Below are positions 17,592 through 26,770 of a stretch of 64,000 nucleotides of DNA, piece after piece. A program made the position numbers and the translations under genes. Within the stretch, counting starts at the first letter, position 1; every line of letters begins with the position of its first letter. Source of the stretch: Candidatus Thermochlorobacter aerophilus. GTDB lineage: Bacteria; Bacteroidota; Chlorobiia; Chlorobiales; Thermochlorobacteraceae. The stretch spans positions 60,952-124,951 of the forward strand of contig PHFL01000060.1 in assembly GCA_002794105.1 (NCBI GenBank). Reading direction: 5' to 3'. Under the pieces are notes generated by a model. The model saw nothing but the letters and a program-made list of their open reading frames with translations. It was not told the origin of the DNA and did not search any database.

Positions 17592-19040
17592 ATGGAGCAA
17601 AGACAGAGCAACAAATGGCTTAAAACCTTACGCCTGACCCTTCAGCGCAAATACACGCTGACCTTTTCGCTCATCTTTCTGGGCGTAATCATCTACCTGA
17701 TTTCCTCGCTGCTAAGTGAAGAAGAACGAGATTTCGTAGACTATGCCAACGAAAACTTCAAGACGATTTTTCTGACCATCAATGCAATGGGTGAAGAGGC
17801 AATGTCGGTGGGCTCGCGCGATAGGCTGGCACTCAAAACCGTCATTAAAAGCATCTTTGAGTCAGAGATAAAAGGACTGGAGAAAATTTTCTTTGTGCGC
17901 TACAATCCTCAGAAAGATGAATACCGCTACTTCGTCTATTACGACAAGGCAGGACAAGACTTTACAGACTCTCTTGTGTCAGCAGCAGAGATATCAACGA
18001 TCGAGGAACGCGCGGCAAAATTTCAAGTCATAGAAAATGGCAGAGTGTATCTGACGCAAAAGGTGGTCTATAAAACACCAATTAAGGATGTGTTTTTAGG
18101 GTATAGTCAGCTGGTGTTTTCTTACGACCACATCAGTAAGGTCATCGCCAAGCGGCGACAAGACCACTTGACCTTGGGCATGCTATGTTTTCTGTTGTCG
18201 CTGGTTATCATCAGTATAGTAACGGCGCTGCTGATTCGCCGCATCAAGTTGCTAAATGAGGCGACAAGAGAAGTGTCGCAAGGTAAGCTGGATACAGTGC
18301 CCGTGAAAGGCAGCGATGAAATCGCAGAACTGACACACTCTTACAATGAGATGATTTTAGGCTTGCGAGAACGCTTACTGATGTCGCGCTATGTGTCGCA
18401 GTCGACCATAGGACTGATTCGTCAAAAGCGCATGGAAGATATAGATTTGGGCGGCTCTCGTGAGCATTTGTGTATTTTCTTCTCGGATATTCGCGGCTTT
18501 ACAAAGTTTTCAGAGCAGCATGATGCCCAAAAAGTGGTCATTTACCTCAATCATCTGCTCAATATGCAAGTGCAACTGATTCGCGAGCACGGTGGGGATA
18601 TTGATAAGTTCGTTGGCGATGAAGTGATGGCGATTTTCACGGGGGAAGAGAAAGAAGCAAGAGCTATTGAAGCAGCTATTGCCGTGCAGCGTCGCATGAG
18701 CCAGTTAGTGTCCGAAGACACACTGTTTAGCGAACTCAGAGTTGGAATCGGCATCAATACAGGTGAAGTGGTGGTCGGCAACATTGGTTCGCGTGATAGA
18801 ATGGACTACACGGCTATTGGTGATGTAGTCAATACAGCGGCTCGGCTATGCAGTGCCGCAGAAGCTGGAGAGATTATCGTAACCGAGGATGTGAAAACGA
18901 AATTGCCAAAGTCCATCGCGTTAGATGGACCATTCAATTTACCTCTCAAAAATAAATCCAGTAACATTAACCTATACAAAGTCATTTATGACCAAGTTAA
19001 GCGAAATGTGCCGCTGCATCAGGACGGCGTGGTGGCTTAG
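17592..19040 (+). CDS. Membrane-bound class III adenylate/guanylate cyclase with HAMP domain
   Basis: Makes cyclic AMP or GMP in response to an extracytoplasmic signal. Order: TM1 about 23-41, periplasmic sensor region about 45-190 of no recognised family, TM2 about 194-217, HAMP about 218-270 (EVSQGKLDTVPVKGSDEIAEL), catalytic domain about 288-460. Metal aspartates are in FFSDIRGFTKF and GGDIDKFVGDEVMAIF; the ribose/transition-state region is INTGEVVVGNIGSRDRMDYT, then GDVVNTAARL. ATG 17592 has AAAGG upstream. The 3' end overlaps the next gene by about 50 bp, suggesting a coupled pair. Nucleotide specificity cannot be settled by eye. Confidence 0.92.
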   Translation: MEQRQSNKWLKTLRLTLQRKYTLTFSLIFLGVIIYLISSLLSEEERDFVDYANENFKTIFLTINAMGEEAMSVGSRDRLALKTVIKSIFESEIKGLEKIFFVRYNPQKDEYRYFVYYDKAGQDFTDSLVSAAEISTIEERAAKFQVIENGRVYLTQKVVYKTPIKDVFLGYSQLVFSYDHISKVIAKRRQDHLTLGMLCFLLSLVIISIVTALLIRRIKLLNEATREVSQGKLDTVPVKGSDEIAELTHSYNEMILGLRERLLMSRYVSQSTIGLIRQKRMEDIDLGGSREHLCIFFSDIRGFTKFSEQHDAQKVVIYLNHLLNMQVQLIREHGGDIDKFVGDEVMAIFTGEEKEARAIEAAIAVQRRMSQLVSEDTLFSELRVGIGINTGEVVVGNIGSRDRMDYTAIGDVVNTAARLCSAAEAGEIIVTEDVKTKLPKSIALDGPFNLPLKNKSSNINLYKVIYDQVKRNVPLHQDGVVA

Positions 19041-19833
19041 CCTTGCCCTCATAGCGATTGGCTGCGGTAGCGCACAGCCGACGGCAGACGAAAAACTCAA
19101 TAATCGGCTTACGCGCAATGAAAAAATCATGTATATCTACAACCGCGCTGTGGCAAATTTTGAACGAGGCAAACAAACACTTAACCCTAAACTTTTAGAG
19201 AGCGCAAAGTATGAACTCATGTTTCTGGCAGGAGAATTCAAGCACGACTCTTCTATCGCTAAGCTCAAAGAAATAGATGCATTCTATGCCGAGACCATCA
19301 CGAACTACAAAGAACTTATTGAAAGCACAAAGCCAAAACAGGATACCTTGCTTTTAGCCAGCTATTACAAAAGAGCATTGACGTTGGCACCCGATTTTAG
19401 CGAGGCTAAAGAGTTCCTAAAAGCAAATGAGAGCATCATCAAAAGATTGCTTCAAGAAAATTTGGAAAAAGCCAGCGCCGCTCTCAAAGCCAAAAACTAT
19501 GCCCGTGCACAGCGCTACTACACACGCGTGCTTGCCTACGACTACGATAACATGGAAGCACAAAACGGCTTAGCAGAAGCAACAAGATTACGTCGTCAGC
19601 TGAACCTACAACAAAGCGAAGTGCCAAAAACCGGAGAGCAACAAAAGACAAAAACACTATCTGACGCAGAAAAAGAACAGCTCTACCAAGCTGCAAAAGC
19701 TGCTTTCGAAGCCAAAGAATACCTCAAAGCACGTGAGCTATGGCTCGCTATTGGCGACCGCCGCTATAAAGATGTATCTGATTACTTACAACGCACAGTC
19801 GAAAAAATTGAGGCACTGCGACTTGAGGACTAA
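18988..19833 (+). CDS. Putative TPR-containing lipoprotein
   Basis: About 281 residues with an N-terminal export signal (WWLSLALIAIGCGS; the cysteine fits a lipobox, though with Ala at -3). The body is helical with TPR-like repeats: NRAVANFERGKQTL near the N-terminus, LEKASAALKAKNYARAQRYYTRVLAYDYDN in the middle, and LYQAAKAAFEAKEYLKARELWLAI before the end. It is probably an envelope-anchored scaffold. ATG 18988 (or 19006) lies within the end of the cyclase gene, so expression is likely coupled. A periplasmic partner for the cyclase sensor is an inference from this overlap. The last codons lie in a 68-bp repeat found again at 21192. Confidence 0.8.
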   Translation: MTKLSEMCRCIRTAWWLSLALIAIGCGSAQPTADEKLNNRLTRNEKIMYIYNRAVANFERGKQTLNPKLLESAKYELMFLAGEFKHDSSIAKLKEIDAFYAETITNYKELIESTKPKQDTLLLASYYKRALTLAPDFSEAKEFLKANESIIKRLLQENLEKASAALKAKNYARAQRYYTRVLAYDYDNMEAQNGLAEATRLRRQLNLQQSEVPKTGEQQKTKTLSDAEKEQLYQAAKAAFEAKEYLKARELWLAIGDRRYKDVSDYLQRTVEKIEALRLED

Positions 19834-19877
19834 AGCTCTGGGGCGGACTTTGGCGGCAATGATAAAGAAGCAAGCAC
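19810..19877. repeat. Left copy of a 68-bp direct repeat flanking the glycosyltransferase gene
   Basis: GAGGCACTGCGACTTGAGGA onward matches GAGACACTGAGACTTGACGA onward at 21192-21259 at roughly 80-85% identity with a few one-base gaps. On the minus strand this copy reads as a decayed version of the EamA C-terminus, ending KSAPEL and a TAG, like the intact gene at 21212. It also contains the 3' end of the TPR lipoprotein gene. Confidence 0.7.
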
Positions 19878-19912
19878 TACGACAACGAAAAAATGAATAA
19901 ATCTAAGATAAC

Positions 19913-21055
19913 CTATGCCAACACAGGCAAAAAGCGCAAGGCTTCTTGATAGACCTCCTCAACTTCAATCAACTTCATGCACTCTTTTGTGCCAGTGGGG
20001 CAATCAATTCCAAAACAGTATTTGCAGTCAACGTCTTTTCGCAAAACTGAAACACGCTCCGAAGGTTCAATCCAAAGGTTTTCGTAATCGCGTGCGCTCA
20101 TGAGCACAACCATCGGCGTATTGGTGCAATTTCCGATATGCATGACGCCCGTATCAACAGTGATGAAGAGTTGGCAGAGTTCAATCAATTCTTTAAGCGT
20201 GTGAATGCTGGTTTTTCCAACAAGCGAAATGGCGCGAGGAGAATTGAGTTCCGAAAGAATCGCATCAACTTGATGGCGTTCTCGTTCCGCCCCGCTGAAG
20301 AACAAGATGACATTCGGATTTTCAAGCAATCGTTTGCAAAGCGCAACCCACTTTTCCTTGAACCAATGTTTTGACGAAAAATTGCTCCCTTGATGAATCA
20401 TAATCGGAATCGATGAGGACGAGCAATGCGTGCGCAAAAGCTCTTGTGCCTGTGCTTTGTCGCTTGCCGTCGTCGGTAGCCAAAGATGCGTTGAAGGAAC
20501 CGGAATGCCTGCAAATTCAAAAAGTTGCTGGTTGCGAGAAACGTAGCTAAGTGAAGGAGAAAGCGTGGGAACAATATTGTTCAAAAACCCTCTTGAGTCG
20601 ACATCGTAGCCCAAACGGTAAGTGGCACCGGTCAGAAACGCAATAATCGGGTATTTAAGAGACGTTTCTTCAGCATCAAGAATGGCTAAATCGTAACGCT
20701 CGCGCCGAATTTCCTTTAGCAACTTGAACAAAAGAGACAACTTCTTTTCGCCTTTTCCCCAGAACCAAAACTTATCGACATAAAATCGCCGAATGTGAGG
20801 CATATTCTTGCAAACTTCGTAACTGACGCTATTGCAAAGCACATCAATCTCCAATTGCTTACCGTAGCGTTCTAACAAGGCTTTGGCGCAAGGCGTGAAG
20901 ACCAGCGTATCGCCAAGCTGCTGTAAGTGAATGAGCAAAATTTTCTTAATCTTGCCTGCTTCAATTTGCTTAGCAATAAAATGGGGCTCTCTGTAACGCT
21001 TGACTCTGAATACAATTGAGCCAATGCGGGAAAAAAGCGTAAAAAGAATGCGCAT
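19913..21055 (-). CDS. Glycosyltransferase family 9 (heptosyltransferase-like)
   Basis: GT-B glycosyltransferase of the ADP-heptose:LPS heptosyltransferase family, acting at the inner face of the cytoplasmic membrane on lipopolysaccharide core or a similar glycan. Seen: N-terminal KKILLIHLQQLGDTLVFTP, the GT9 opening with the catalytic-region aspartate; MIHQGSNFSSKHWFKEKWVAL; FITVDTGVMHIGNCTNTPMV; and a C-terminal cysteine set CKYCFGIDCPTGTKEC that occurs in part of the family. ATG 21055 gives 380 residues; a TTG at 21121 would extend it. The gene is bracketed by a direct repeat, suggesting insertion or duplication at this site. Confidence 0.85.
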   Translation of the reverse strand: MRILFTLFSRIGSIVFRVKRYREPHFIAKQIEAGKIKKILLIHLQQLGDTLVFTPCAKALLERYGKQLEIDVLCNSVSYEVCKNMPHIRRFYVDKFWFWGKGEKKLSLLFKLLKEIRRERYDLAILDAEETSLKYPIIAFLTGATYRLGYDVDSRGFLNNIVPTLSPSLSYVSRNQQLFEFAGIPVPSTHLWLPTTASDKAQAQELLRTHCSSSSIPIMIHQGSNFSSKHWFKEKWVALCKRLLENPNVILFFSGAERERHQVDAILSELNSPRAISLVGKTSIHTLKELIELCQLFITVDTGVMHIGNCTNTPMVVLMSARDYENLWIEPSERVSVLRKDVDCKYCFGIDCPTGTKECMKLIEVEEVYQEALRFLPVLA

Positions 21056-21191
21056 TTGAAAAGCAATTTTGTTCAACAAGAACAGTAAGTCGTAAGAGTT
21101 ATATGCTAGCCCAAATTGCAAGTTAAGTCAAGTGCAAGAAAGCAAAAACCCGCACAGTGCCAAAAGCGGAACAGCATGCTAAGTAAAAAAC

Positions 21192-21259
21192 GAGACACTG
21201 AGACTTGACGACTAAAGTTCTGGCGCAGACTTGGTAGTGATGACAAAGACAGCAAGCAC
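21192..21259. repeat. Right copy of the 68-bp direct repeat
   Basis: Overlaps the last 16 codons of the EamA-type transporter gene and continues past its stop. It is the counterpart of 19810-19877. The two copies lie in the same orientation 1.38 kb apart and enclose the glycosyltransferase gene. Confidence 0.7.
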
Positions 21260-22126
21260 CATAAGCGCCGCGGCGACTAACATCTGCCCAGTGATAGGTT
21301 CGCGTCCGATAGCCCAGCCCAAAAATACAGCTACGACAGGATTCACATAAGCGTAAGTGGCAACACGACTGGGCGGTGCAACACGCGCCAGCCAATTGTA
21401 AGCAGTATAAGCCACGATAGAACCGAAGATAATGAGATAGCCCAAGGCAATCCACGACGACCAAGCAACATGCGCCAGCGAAAACTGCGACCACTCGCCG
21501 CGCAGCGTGCCCGTAGCAAGTTGCAAAAGTCCGCCAACCAGCATTTGCATAGATGTGGCTTGAAGAGCAGAAGCTGGCCACGACGCACGTCTGACATAGA
21601 GCGACCCAATTGCCCAAGCCAGTGTCGCAGCAATCACGGCGGCAACCCCAGCGTAATCTATGTGGAGCCCTTCGGAAAAAAGTCCATCGCCAACCAACAG
21701 GATGGCGCCTATGGTGCCGACAAAGAGCCCAAACCAAATAGCAGTACTGGGCATCTCCCCGCCCAGAGCCAGCCACTGAAGCAGAACAATCCAGAGCGGT
21801 TCAGTGGTGATGAGCAGTGCCGCGACGCTCGAGGAAATGTGTTGCTCTGCCCACACCACACAGCCATTGCCGATAAAAAGCATCAAAGTGCCAAGCACAA
21901 TGGCGCTTCGCCAGTGCTCCACTGACGGTGCCGGGTGACGCCACGACGTGAAAAGATAGACCAGCGTGCCTGCCGTCAGAAAACGCAGTCCGCCCATGAG
22001 AAAAGGCGGAATCGTGGAAATGGCGAAACGAATGGCAAGGTAAGTTGAGCCCCAGATAAGATAGACGGCAAGAAATGCCAAAATCAAAAGTACAGGGTGA
22101 GCGGTGCGCGTTGATGTAACAGCCAT
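21212..22126 (-). CDS. EamA/DMT-family transporter
   Basis: Drug/metabolite transporter superfamily protein of 304 residues with ten predicted transmembrane helices in two EamA repeats. Seen: first repeat opening AFLAVYLIWGSTYLAIRFA with the family WGS motif, PPFLMGGLRFLTAG, and AEQHISSSVAALLITTEPLW; second repeat AGVAAVIAATLAWAIGSLYV and ATYAYVNPVVAVFLGW. It is closest to the YedA/RhaT-like branch, an inner-membrane exporter of small metabolites of unknown identity. A long open frame in another phase across it is a shadow. Confidence 0.9.
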   Translation of the reverse strand: MAVTSTRTAHPVLLILAFLAVYLIWGSTYLAIRFAISTIPPFLMGGLRFLTAGTLVYLFTSWRHPAPSVEHWRSAIVLGTLMLFIGNGCVVWAEQHISSSVAALLITTEPLWIVLLQWLALGGEMPSTAIWFGLFVGTIGAILLVGDGLFSEGLHIDYAGVAAVIAATLAWAIGSLYVRRASWPASALQATSMQMLVGGLLQLATGTLRGEWSQFSLAHVAWSSWIALGYLIIFGSIVAYTAYNWLARVAPPSRVATYAYVNPVVAVFLGWAIGREPITGQMLVAAALMVLAVFVITTKSAPEL

Positions 22127-22183
22127 GAAAGTTTTTTGAACAATTTTATGGCATGAAACATCAACGCGCCAAGGAGAATTTTG

Positions 22184-23056
22184 TTACTTGCTCTGCTTTT
22201 TGCCCTTTGCTTTTTTAGCAGGCTTTGCAGACTTGCCCTTGCTTGGAGCTGACTTGCCACCGCCACTTTTTGCAAGCTGTATCAGCTCGCTAAGGTCTGG
22301 AATAAGAATGATTTCAATGCGCCGATTTTTGGCTCGGGCTTCGGGCGTGTTGCGAGGGTCGGCAGGATAATGCTCCCCACGCCCCGCGGCAATAACACGC
22401 TTCGGGTTCACTTTGCCGACTTCTGTAAGGTAACGCACAACTTCAGTAGCGCGTAAGACGCTCAAATCCCAGTTGTCCTTTACATTCTCAAGTTTTGTGA
22501 TGGGCGTCGTATCTGTATGCCCCTCGACTTGAATGGTAAGGTCTGGATTTTCATTCAAGACACTGGCAAGTTTGTCCAGAGCTTTTTTGCCCTTTTCATC
22601 AATCGTGGTGCTGCCCAGTGGAAAAACAAGTTTGTTGGAAAGCGAGACATAGACATTATCGCCTTTTATGTAGACATCCAGTCCGCTATCCTTGAAGCTA
22701 AAGAGGGCAGAGTTCAGGGCATTTTGAAGTTTTTGAAGTTTGGCATCGCGTGCGGCAAGCTGCTTTTCTAATGCACTGGCGCGCTGCTCAAGGTCGGCTA
22801 AGTTCTTTTGGGCTTCTTCTTGCAGTTTTCGCTCTCGCTGTTCGGCGGCAGCAAGGCGAGCTCGGAGGTCAGCCGAATCGCGCCGTAGAGCGGCATTCTG
22901 AGCTTCTAGTGCACGGATTTCGGCGGTCAGAGAATCCTGCATTTTCTTCTTATCACGCTCTAAGGCATCGACAGCTTCCTGCGAGACGCCACATGACATC
23001 AAAAGTGTAGAAAGGGCAACAGAAACAGTCAGCAGAAATGAAGTGTGTTTATGCAT
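22184..23056 (-). CDS. OmpA-family peptidoglycan-associated lipoprotein
   Basis: 290 residues. Signal peptide with lipobox LLMSC (cysteine near residue 22), a long coiled coil (about 28-130, rich in A/L/E/R/K), then an OmpA C-terminal domain with VEGHTDTTPI, RATEVVRYL and NRRIEIIL, which binds diaminopimelate in peptidoglycan. The tail is a Lys/Ala/Ser-rich basic extension (GKSAPSKGKSAKPAKKAKG region). It probably tethers the outer membrane to the wall. ATG 23056 is chosen because the signal sequence starts there; an in-frame upstream start is spurious. Confidence 0.9.
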   Translation of the reverse strand: MHKHTSFLLTVSVALSTLLMSCGVSQEAVDALERDKKKMQDSLTAEIRALEAQNAALRRDSADLRARLAAAEQRERKLQEEAQKNLADLEQRASALEKQLAARDAKLQKLQNALNSALFSFKDSGLDVYIKGDNVYVSLSNKLVFPLGSTTIDEKGKKALDKLASVLNENPDLTIQVEGHTDTTPITKLENVKDNWDLSVLRATEVVRYLTEVGKVNPKRVIAAGRGEHYPADPRNTPEARAKNRRIEIILIPDLSELIQLAKSGGGKSAPSKGKSAKPAKKAKGKKQSK

Positions 23057-23225
23057 CGGTGATGAAGTTAGGTTAATGAAAACGGTTGCTTGAAAAGCAA
23101 GGCAAAGATACGACGACAAGGTAGCTATGAAAAGGTGGGCAGTGGGGGCTTGTGAGATACATCACGCTTGCAGAAAGCTGTGCCAAAACTCTATTTTGTA
23201 AGAACAAACTCAAAACAAAAGTGCA

Positions 23226-26024
23226 ATGAAAAAACTTGTCATCTACGTACTCTTCTCCCTTTGCATCACACCGACTTTGATGGCGCAAGCCAAAAAACCA
23301 CTGACGCACGAGGTCTATGACAGTTGGAAAAGCATTTCTGGCAGTACGATTTCAAACACGGGAAAATATGCGGCATACTCGCTGACTCCGCAGGAAGGCG
23401 ATGCAACCCTGATGATTCATGCGTTACCGAGCAAAGACGCACAAGCCATTCCAAGAGGCGAAGAAGCGCGTTTTTCAGAAGATGAAGCATTTCTAGTATT
23501 CAAAATCAAGCCACCACTCGATAGCGTCAAGGCACAAAAGCGCCGCAAAGTGCGCACCGAAGATTTACCCAAAGACTCTTTGGGAATCTACAACTTGCAA
23601 ACTGGAGCACTGACCAAAATCCCACGCGTCAAATCTTTCAAAATGCCTGAAAAGGCTGGCGGATGGCTGGCATATCAGCATGAAAAGAAACAGCCAGCAG
23701 CGCGTGATACCTCAGCCTCCAAAAGCCGCCGACCCAAAGAAGAAAGCGATTCTTTAGGCACAGAACTGGTGCTGCTCAATCTCAAAACTGGCAAGGAAAG
23801 AAAATTCCCATTCGTAACCGAGTATGAATTTTCCAAAAATGGCAAACGCTTCATGTTTGCCACTTCAGGCGATGATTCCCTTTTTGAGGCAGGCGTCTAT
23901 CTTCTCCATTTGGAAACGGAACAAATGCAACCGCTCTGGCGCGCCAAAGGACGATACAAACGACTGGCATTTGACGAAGCTGGCGAACAGGCAGCATTTC
24001 TGGCAGATTTGGATACCAGCAAATCTCGCCTGCGAGCGTTTTCACTCTACTACTGGAAACTTGGCACGGACTCGGCTACCAAACTGCTCGATACCCTTCA
24101 CGCCGCTGTGCCAAAAGGCACATTGGTCAGCGAGTTTTACACACCCCTATTTTCAAAGGATGGAAAAAAACTCTACTACGGCATATCAGAAAAACCGCTG
24201 CTGCCCGACACCACTAAACTCCCTGAAGAAATCGTCAGCGTCGACATCTGGCACTGGCGCGATAACGACCTGCAACCTGAGCAACTTCGAAATCTCAACC
24301 GTGAGCGCGAACGCTACTATCTGGGAGTCATGCACTTAGAAGAAAAACGCGCTGTGCAATTGGCAACCAAAGACATGGCAAATGTCATACTCAGTGAAGA
24401 AGGCAACGCCGATTGGGCACTTGGGCTATCCGACAACAAATACGAATACCTCAAAGCATGGGAAGGCGCACCAGTGCGAAACGACATCTATGCAGTCAAT
24501 CTAAAAGATGGCTCGCGCAAACTCATACGCGAAAATGAACGCGCCTTTGGCATTTATCTTTCTCCATCTGCAAAATATGTGCTCTGGTATTCTGCACAGC
24601 AAGGCGCATGGCTAACCTACAACCTTGAGACTGGTGAGACGGCAAACCTGACAGGAAAAATCAAACACCCGTTTACCAACGAGCTACACGACATGCCAGG
24701 TCCGCCTGAACCCTACGGCTTTGCTGGTTGGATAGAAGGCGAGACATCGCTACTGATTTACGACCGCTACGACCTCTGGCGATTTGATGCCACCGCCAAA
24801 ACCCCACCACAGCGATTGACCAACGGACGAGAACAAAAAATTCGATTCCGCTACATCAAGCTCAATCATGAAGAGCGCACCATCAACCCAAATGCGCCCA
24901 TGATTCTACAAGCCTTCAATGAAAGCACGAAAGCGTCAGGCTACTACAAATTCACCATTGCTGAAGGCGGTGCACCGAAAAAGCTCATCATGGGCGACTA
25001 TGCTGTGCTGGACCTTATCAAAGCCAAACAAAGTGATGCCGTGCTGTTCCGAAAAATGACCGTCTCGGAATTTCCAAATCTGCACGCAACCACACTTGCG
25101 TTTGATAACATCGTACAGATTTCAGATGCAAACCCACAGCAAAAACTCTACAATTGGGCAACCGTTGAACTGGTCAAATGGAAATCTTTTTCAGGCGAGA
25201 TGTTAGAAGGTTTGCTCTACAAGCCCGAGGACTTTGACCCGAAGAAAAAATATCCAATGATTGTCTATTACTATGAGCGCAATAGCGATGGTTTGCATCT
25301 TTACACGCCGCCTGCGCCAAGCCGCTCCATAGTCAACCGCACCATGTATCCAAGCAATGGCTATTTGCTTTTCATTCCTGACATTACCTACAAAATTGGT
25401 TATCCCGGACAGAGTGCATACGAGGATGTGGTCTCGGGCGTGCAGGCGCTCTTGAAACGCGGCTACATTGATGAAAAACGATTAGGCTTGCAGGGACAAA
25501 GTTGGGGCGGCTACCAGACAGCGTATCTTATTACACGCACAAAGAAAATGTTTGCGGCGGCGATGGCTGGCGCACCTGTGGCAAACATGACGAGTGCCTA
25601 CGGCGGCATCCGCTGGGAGTCAGGACTAAGCCGAATGTTTCAGTATGAAAAAGCGCAAAGCCGCATCGGCGCATCACTCTGGGAAAAACCCAAACTCTAC
25701 CTTGAAAACTCCCCACTGTTCAGCGCCGACAAAATTGAAACCCCACTGCTCATCATGCACAACGATGCTGATGGTGCCGTGCCGTGGTATCAAGGCATAG
25801 AGCTATTCATGGCACTCAAACGCTTGGGCAAACCAGTGTGGATGCTCAACTACAACGGCGAAGCGCACAATCTTACGCAACGCAAAAACATGAAAGACCT
25901 CTCAATTCGTATGCAGCAATTTTTTGACCACTATCTCAAGGGCGCACCAATGCCGCGGTGGATGAAAGAAGGCGTGCCCGCTATCGAGAAAACTATCAAC
26001 ATGGGCTATGAATTTGCAAACTAA
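23226..26024 (+). CDS. Secreted S9-family prolyl oligopeptidase-like peptidase
   Basis: 932 residues: signal peptide (IYVLFSLCITPTLMAQA), a long beta-propeller-like region (about 30-620) and a C-terminal alpha/beta hydrolase domain. The catalytic triad reads Ser759 in GQSWGGYQTAY, Asp849 in HNDADGAVP and His881 in NGEAHNL, all intact. Typical of the dipeptidyl/acylaminoacyl peptidase branch found in Bacteroidota and Chlorobiota, exported to the periplasm or outer surface and used to digest peptides. It is a single gene with its own start region, followed 65 bp later by the ADP-ribosylglycohydrolase-like gene. Confidence 0.93.
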   Translation: MKKLVIYVLFSLCITPTLMAQAKKPLTHEVYDSWKSISGSTISNTGKYAAYSLTPQEGDATLMIHALPSKDAQAIPRGEEARFSEDEAFLVFKIKPPLDSVKAQKRRKVRTEDLPKDSLGIYNLQTGALTKIPRVKSFKMPEKAGGWLAYQHEKKQPAARDTSASKSRRPKEESDSLGTELVLLNLKTGKERKFPFVTEYEFSKNGKRFMFATSGDDSLFEAGVYLLHLETEQMQPLWRAKGRYKRLAFDEAGEQAAFLADLDTSKSRLRAFSLYYWKLGTDSATKLLDTLHAAVPKGTLVSEFYTPLFSKDGKKLYYGISEKPLLPDTTKLPEEIVSVDIWHWRDNDLQPEQLRNLNRERERYYLGVMHLEEKRAVQLATKDMANVILSEEGNADWALGLSDNKYEYLKAWEGAPVRNDIYAVNLKDGSRKLIRENERAFGIYLSPSAKYVLWYSAQQGAWLTYNLETGETANLTGKIKHPFTNELHDMPGPPEPYGFAGWIEGETSLLIYDRYDLWRFDATAKTPPQRLTNGREQKIRFRYIKLNHEERTINPNAPMILQAFNESTKASGYYKFTIAEGGAPKKLIMGDYAVLDLIKAKQSDAVLFRKMTVSEFPNLHATTLAFDNIVQISDANPQQKLYNWATVELVKWKSFSGEMLEGLLYKPEDFDPKKKYPMIVYYYERNSDGLHLYTPPAPSRSIVNRTMYPSNGYLLFIPDITYKIGYPGQSAYEDVVSGVQALLKRGYIDEKRLGLQGQSWGGYQTAYLITRTKKMFAAAMAGAPVANMTSAYGGIRWESGLSRMFQYEKAQSRIGASLWEKPKLYLENSPLFSADKIETPLLIMHNDADGAVPWYQGIELFMALKRLGKPVWMLNYNGEAHNLTQRKNMKDLSIRMQQFFDHYLKGAPMPRWMKEGVPAIEKTINMGYEFAN

Positions 26025-26089
26025 TACGGCTCGAAAAATGACAGCCAAAGGAATTCATACAGAGCATTTCTGACTCTTAAGCAAACGTT

Positions 26090-26770
26090 ATGAACGAATC
26101 TAAACTGCGTGGATTTTTACTCGGCGCGCTTATCGGCGACGCACTTGGATTGCCCGTGCATAAAAAACCGCATCACATCATCCGCATGTATTTCAAAGGC
26201 ATCAAGGACTACACGGATGAATACTACAGCACAGGCTCGCCGACGGGACTGCGAGCAGGACAAAATTCCATAGATGCACGACCGATTCTGCAAGCGCTGC
26301 CACACACAGACGACGCGGCAATTGAAACCTTTACCGAAAAGTTTTTCCAAGTGCAGCCTGATACCGCTGTGCAGCTATGCAAATTTTTCAAAATTGTAAA
26401 AGCCGCAACGCTGCCGCTGGTGCCGCAGCAAATACTGGCTGAACTCTTCGAGACGCAAGAGCAACAGAAAATTTTGTCAGCGATGAGCTTTTTCCCAAAC
26501 GATATGGTCATAGAGTTTGACGAAGCAATGGATGAACTGAATGCAGTGCGGTTTGCGCTAGCGATGTTTTTGCGCTCGCATGATGATTTTGAAACAACGG
26601 TGCTTTCTACAGTCAATATGGGCGGATTGGCAAGGCTAACTGGCGCAATTGTCGGCGGGGCTATGGGATTGCTACATGGTCATGAAGCGATTCCTAAGCA
26701 TCTGGTTCAAGGATTGGAGCATTCGCTGGAGATTGTGGAGAAAATCGAGGCGATATTTGGCTCATCGTAA
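26090..26770 (+). CDS. ADP-ribosylglycohydrolase-like protein with degenerate metal site
   Basis: 226 residues, shorter than typical family members (about 280-350). N-terminal GFLLGALIGDALGLPVH and C-terminal VNMGGLARLTGAIVGGAMGL show the DraG/ARH fold. The family's metal ligands are missing: the usual TDDT segment is absent after AGQNS, and the GGDxDT box reads GGLARLT. It is therefore probably not an active Mg-dependent ADP-ribosyl hydrolase; it may bind a ligand or be decaying. Its stop overlaps the stop of the metallo-hydrolase gene on the other strand by 9 bp. Confidence 0.75.
   Translation: MNESKLRGFLLGALIGDALGLPVHKKPHHIIRMYFKGIKDYTDEYYSTGSPTGLRAGQNSIDARPILQALPHTDDAAIETFTEKFFQVQPDTAVQLCKFFKIVKAATLPLVPQQILAELFETQEQQKILSAMSFFPNDMVIEFDEAMDELNAVRFALAMFLRSHDDFETTVLSTVNMGGLARLTGAIVGGAMGLLHGHEAIPKHLVQGLEHSLEIVEKIEAIFGSS

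Noticed and set aside
19913..21259. Insertion sequence flanked by direct repeats
   Set aside because: No transposase or terminal inverted repeats; the cargo is a GT9 glycosyltransferase, and the 68-bp repeats are far longer than target-site duplications.
21123..21776. 217-codon minus-strand frame overlapping the EamA gene
   Set aside because: Shadow of the transporter gene in another phase, Cys/Trp/Arg-rich and without recognisable motifs.
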